Below are positions 5,563 to 8,191 of a stretch of 8,191 nt of DNA, piece by piece. This stretch comes from CAZIVE01 sp964542435. GTDB taxonomy: Bacteria > Bacteroidota > Bacteroidia > Bacteroidales > Tannerellaceae. The position numbers and the translations under genes are program-made. The DNA is taken from assembly GCA_964542435.1 (NCBI GenBank), contig CAZIVE010000119.1, positions 1-8,191 on the forward strand, in the 5' to 3' direction. Under the pieces are notes generated by a model, which searched no databases, was not told the DNA's origin, and saw only the letters and a list, made by a program, of their open reading frames with translations. Each line of letters opens with the position of its first letter. Position 1 is the stretch's first letter.

Positions 5563-8191
5563 TAATTCATCTTCACCATAAACGTGTTCGTATCGGCAAG
5601 CCCGAACATACGGTCCAAATTGTCGCCCCAACCGGAACGATAGCCTTTGTCACGCTGCGACATTGTATGTTCCCAAACGAAATAAAGCGTCGAACCCGGA
5701 AGATATTCCCAACGAGCCACGAGATTCGAACGGAATTCGTTGAAACTGAAGTTCGGATTGCTGAACTTATAACTATTCTTGCCGCTAGTGGCCGTATAAG
5801 TTGTGCCGTCGAGAGTGAGATTCTGTGCATCAATCACAGTGTAACGGCGGGAATCGATCCATGACTTCGTGTCAGCAGCCTCCTTGAACTCATCGAACTT
5901 CGCGATGGAGGTGAACGGAGAAGCGTAAGCCTGGATAGAGAAATCAGGCGTGATATTGACCTGAGCCTTCATCGTAATACCATACGTTTTCTGCTGCAAA
6001 TGTCCCATGAGATAGACACGATCGCCGGAAAGCACCTTGCTCGCATCGAAAAGCGGCGTGGCATTCAGCGTGGAGACATACTGGGAATTATCCTCGTTCC
6101 ATTTGTAATCGAACTCTCCGGAGAGATAGACGTGATTGCCGAGCCGCAGCGTCAGCAGCGGGGCGAACGTATAGATGTTGTTCTTATGATCGAAGTTGTT
6201 ATCAGAATGGAATTTGAAGGTGAAGACCAATCGACGCGCTTTATCGGTGTTGAACGCAGCATCAGAAAGAAAACTGTTATTGTAACGCATATCGGGACCG
6301 CCGCGCAGCATTCGCGTGTCGATATAGGTCCAGGCATACTGTCCGGACATGGTGAGCTCGAGGCGACGGAGCGTCATCGTGTACCAAGTAAGTTTGATGT
6401 CATTACCCGTCGCTGTCCCTCCGTAATTCCAGGTATTGGTCTGATCAAGCGTCAGCTTGTTCTGACGAAAATATTTCCAAGTGTCGGTCTTGCGGAATCC
6501 AATCTCAGTGACGTTCGACAGTTGATCGGCCTGCGGCAGATAACCTACGTCATTCAGATCGAAGCCCGGCGAAAGCCAACTGAATGTCTCGGAAAAGAAC
6601 CATTTGGCATTGCCTTTGCGTCCGATCGTCACATAACCGCCCGTTCCGCCCAGCGAACCACGATCATTTTTCACGCCGAGATAACTTTGCGAAGAAACAC
6701 GCTGATAATAATGGACGGCATTGCGTTGCAGGACTGAGATAGCGGCGTCGCTGCCATTGAGCTGGCTGAACATTCCCTTGGCGTCAATATAATAGAGACG
6801 GTTTTTGAAATACTGCGTAAAATCCAAACCAGCAGTGAAAGCATTGCGGACCAGCAGCGACTTCAGCGTCTCGCCTTCGAGGTTTCGGTTGACGGAAGTT
6901 ATCATTCCACCGAGAAGCGTATTACCTTTCCAGTTCTTCTGAACGCGTGCCACCGTGTAATTGGTGAGCGGTTCCACAATCTCGCTTTCCTCTCTTCCAT
7001 CGCGCGTCACCTTAGCCGACGAACGAGCTGTAACGCTCTGCACTACACCGATGGTAACGCCGTTGCGGTTGGTTCCTGTCAACTTCAAGGCTCCGATAAT
7101 CGGAATATTTTCCTTAGTCTCAGCAAAACTGTTGACATTGTCAATACCTGTTGGACTATAATGCGGCGTCGCGCCGATGCGTCTCGTGTAGAACGCTTTC
7201 ACATCACCGTTGGAGAAGTCGAGGATATGTTTTCCTTCGAGGAAGAAGGGACGTTTCTCGTCGTAAAAAGTCTCGATACTGGTAAGATTCATGACGGAAG
7301 GATCGAGCTCGACCTGTCCGAAGTCTGGATTGATGGTCAGATCCATCGTGAAATCGCCCAACGCCTTCTTCATATCAAGTCCAACATTACCATCCCAGCT
7401 GTTTCCCTTCTGATAAGGGCTGCCGCTGATGGATGGCGAACTCTTATATTTTCCCATGACGTAAGGAAGGATCTCAAACTCTTTGGCTTTGGGAAGATCG
7501 GTCATACCATGCATTTCGCCGAACGAAAAGACGTGGCCGTTGTTCTTGAGCGGGATAAGACTCCAATTCTGCACCTCGTTGTTGCGGCGAATGATGCGTC
7601 GTACGTGCAATCCCCAAACACCATCGGCGGATTTCTGATTGTAACGGAGCTGACTGAACGGGATGCGCAGCTCAGCTGTCCACGACGAATCGGCCATGTT
7701 GACATGCGTCTTCGCTTCCCAAACGGCGTTCCAACTAAGGTTAACCGACAAAGCATCCGTCACGACCAGATCAGTGCGATTGCCGCCGAGATTCAAATTG
7801 AACTCGGGAGCTGCACGGAAGTCGTGATAGGTATCGAAGGCGATGCTCACGAGATCGCCGAGACTGTTATCGTCGCGGTTTCCGATGAAACGGTTCATCT
7901 TCTCCGGCTCAGAGTCCTTGCAATAGACGCCAACGTAGATGTATTTGTTGTCATAAAACAGTTTGACACGTGTGGGTGACGGCGAAATATGTTGCACATA
8001 AGGCTGCACCTGAACGAAACGCTCGGACCAAGTGCCTTGTTTCGTCCAGAAATCTTCATCGAGGCGACCGTCAATCGTCACCTTGTAATTGCCTGATTTC
8101 GTGATGTTATAAACACGCTTGTAGGCCTTATCTAAAGGGATAATGGAATCCTGTTGTGCCAAACAAGGCACACTGAGCAACAATGCAAATA
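5547..8191 (-). CDS. CBM9-like/DUF5916 outer-membrane protein, 5' end missing
   Basis: About 880 residues are visible; the start codon is beyond the right edge, and the reading frame stays open to it. The first visible residues, FALLLSVPCLAQ then QDS, are the end of a type I signal peptide. Pro before Cys makes a lipobox unlikely. Numbering from the Leu codon at 8183, residues about 33-225 resemble the CBM9-like family (VTIDGRLDEDFW, then LFYDNKYIYVGVYCKD, and FDTYHDFRAAPEFNLNLGG). The rest resembles DUF5916, with its diagnostic TINPDFGQVELDPS (283-296) and EKRPFFLEG (309-317) and then FYTRRIG. Many alternating aromatic strands follow, ending MVKMNYWFNL, as expected for an outer-membrane beta-barrel. 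There is no TonB plug. The substrate is unknown; the CBM9 label reflects fold similarity and does not prove sugar binding. It ends 65 nt before the pspC-like gene, with no evident terminator between. Confidence 0.88.
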   Translation of the reverse strand, partial: FALLLSVPCLAQQDSIIPLDKAYKRVYNITKSGNYKVTIDGRLDEDFWTKQGTWSERFVQVQPYVQHISPSPTRVKLFYDNKYIYVGVYCKDSEPEKMNRFIGNRDDNSLGDLVSIAFDTYHDFRAAPEFNLNLGGNRTDLVVTDALSVNLSWNAVWEAKTHVNMADSSWTAELRIPFSQLRYNQKSADGVWGLHVRRIIRRNNEVQNWSLIPLKNNGHVFSFGEMHGMTDLPKAKEFEILPYVMGKYKSSPSISGSPYQKGNSWDGNVGLDMKKALGDFTMDLTINPDFGQVELDPSVMNLTSIETFYDEKRPFFLEGKHILDFSNGDVKAFYTRRIGATPHYSPTGIDNVNSFAETKENIPIIGALKLTGTNRNGVTIGVVQSVTARSSAKVTRDGREESEIVEPLTNYTVARVQKNWKGNTLLGGMITSVNRNLEGETLKSLLVRNAFTAGLDFTQYFKNRLYYIDAKGMFSQLNGSDAAISVLQRNAVHYYQRVSSQSYLGVKNDRGSLGGTGGYVTIGRKGNAKWFFSETFSWLSPGFDLNDVGYLPQADQLSNVTEIGFRKTDTWKYFRQNKLTLDQTNTWNYGGTATGNDIKLTWYTMTLRRLELTMSGQYAWTYIDTRMLRGGPDMRYNNSFLSDAAFNTDKARRLVFTFKFHSDNNFDHKNNIYTFAPLLTLRLGNHVYLSGEFDYKWNEDNSQYVSTLNATPLFDASKVLSGDRVYLMGHLQQKTYGITMKAQVNITPDFSIQAYASPFTSIAKFDEFKEAADTKSWIDSRRYTVIDAQNLTLDGTTYTATSGKNSYKFSNPNFSFNEFRSNLVARWEYLPGSTLYFVWEHTMSQRDKGYRSGWGDNLDRMFGLADTNTFMVKMNYWFNL

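Noticed and set aside
6000..6737. 245-codon plus-strand open frame
   Set aside because: It is another antisense shadow of the DUF5916 barrel region, with no recognisable domain, promoter or neighbour.
7161..7979. 272-codon plus-strand open frame opposite the DUF5916 gene
   Set aside because: It lies wholly antisense to a clearly coding frame with recognisable family motifs. Its translation resembles no protein I know and arises from codon bias on the real strand.
8181..8183. TTG as the true start of the DUF5916 gene
   Set aside because: The frame stays open to the window edge with hydrophobic residues (Phe-Ala) before it. The visible end is mid signal peptide, so the gene is cut by the edge.

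Overview
The window looks like ordinary chromosomal DNA from a member of the Bacteroidota, most likely the order Bacteroidales (Prevotella/Bacteroides-like). Three things point there. The best promoters match the Bacteroidetes form (TTTG, about 19 nt, TAnnTTTG). Start codons are preceded by A/T-rich sequence with little or no Shine-Dalgarno sequence. The gene products are also typical: a long CTC-type bL25 with an acidic Ala/Pro tail, a DUF5916 outer-membrane protein and a short PspC protein. The genus call is a guess from overall flavour.

Layout, left to right. Bases 1-328 hold no recognised gene. They do carry several plus-strand signals: a TAnnTTTG box, a 26-codon ORF, a long-range stem ending in T6, and a strong intrinsic terminator ending in T7. 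Together these suggest a small RNA or small-protein gene, or the 3' end of a plus-strand unit entering from the left. Bases 329-2086 on the minus strand are a translation operon read in the order bL25, peptidyl-tRNA hydrolase (Pth), Hsp15/RqcP-like S4-domain protein. It has a near-perfect promoter at 2165-2195 and a hairpin between bL25 and pth. A 268-nt divergent region follows, then a plus-strand AraC-family regulator (2355-3263) of unknown target.

The regulator gene converges on uvrB (3265-5286, minus) with a single base between the two stop codons. uvrB is preceded by a small PspC-domain membrane protein gene only 3 nt away, and a promoter-like sequence lies upstream of that pair. The right third (5547-8191, minus) is a large exported protein with a CBM9-like N-terminal domain and a DUF5916 beta-barrel. 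Its start codon and the beginning of its signal peptide lie beyond the window edge.

Functionally, the left operon links a ribosomal protein to two factors that deal with stalled or dropped-off peptidyl-tRNA. uvrB is the damage-verification helicase of nucleotide excision repair. The PspC protein is presumably a small inner-membrane, envelope-associated protein. I found no mobile element, CRISPR array, tRNA, rRNA or defence system. The only part with real novelty potential is the unexplained 1-306 segment, and the evidence there is suggestive rather than strong.
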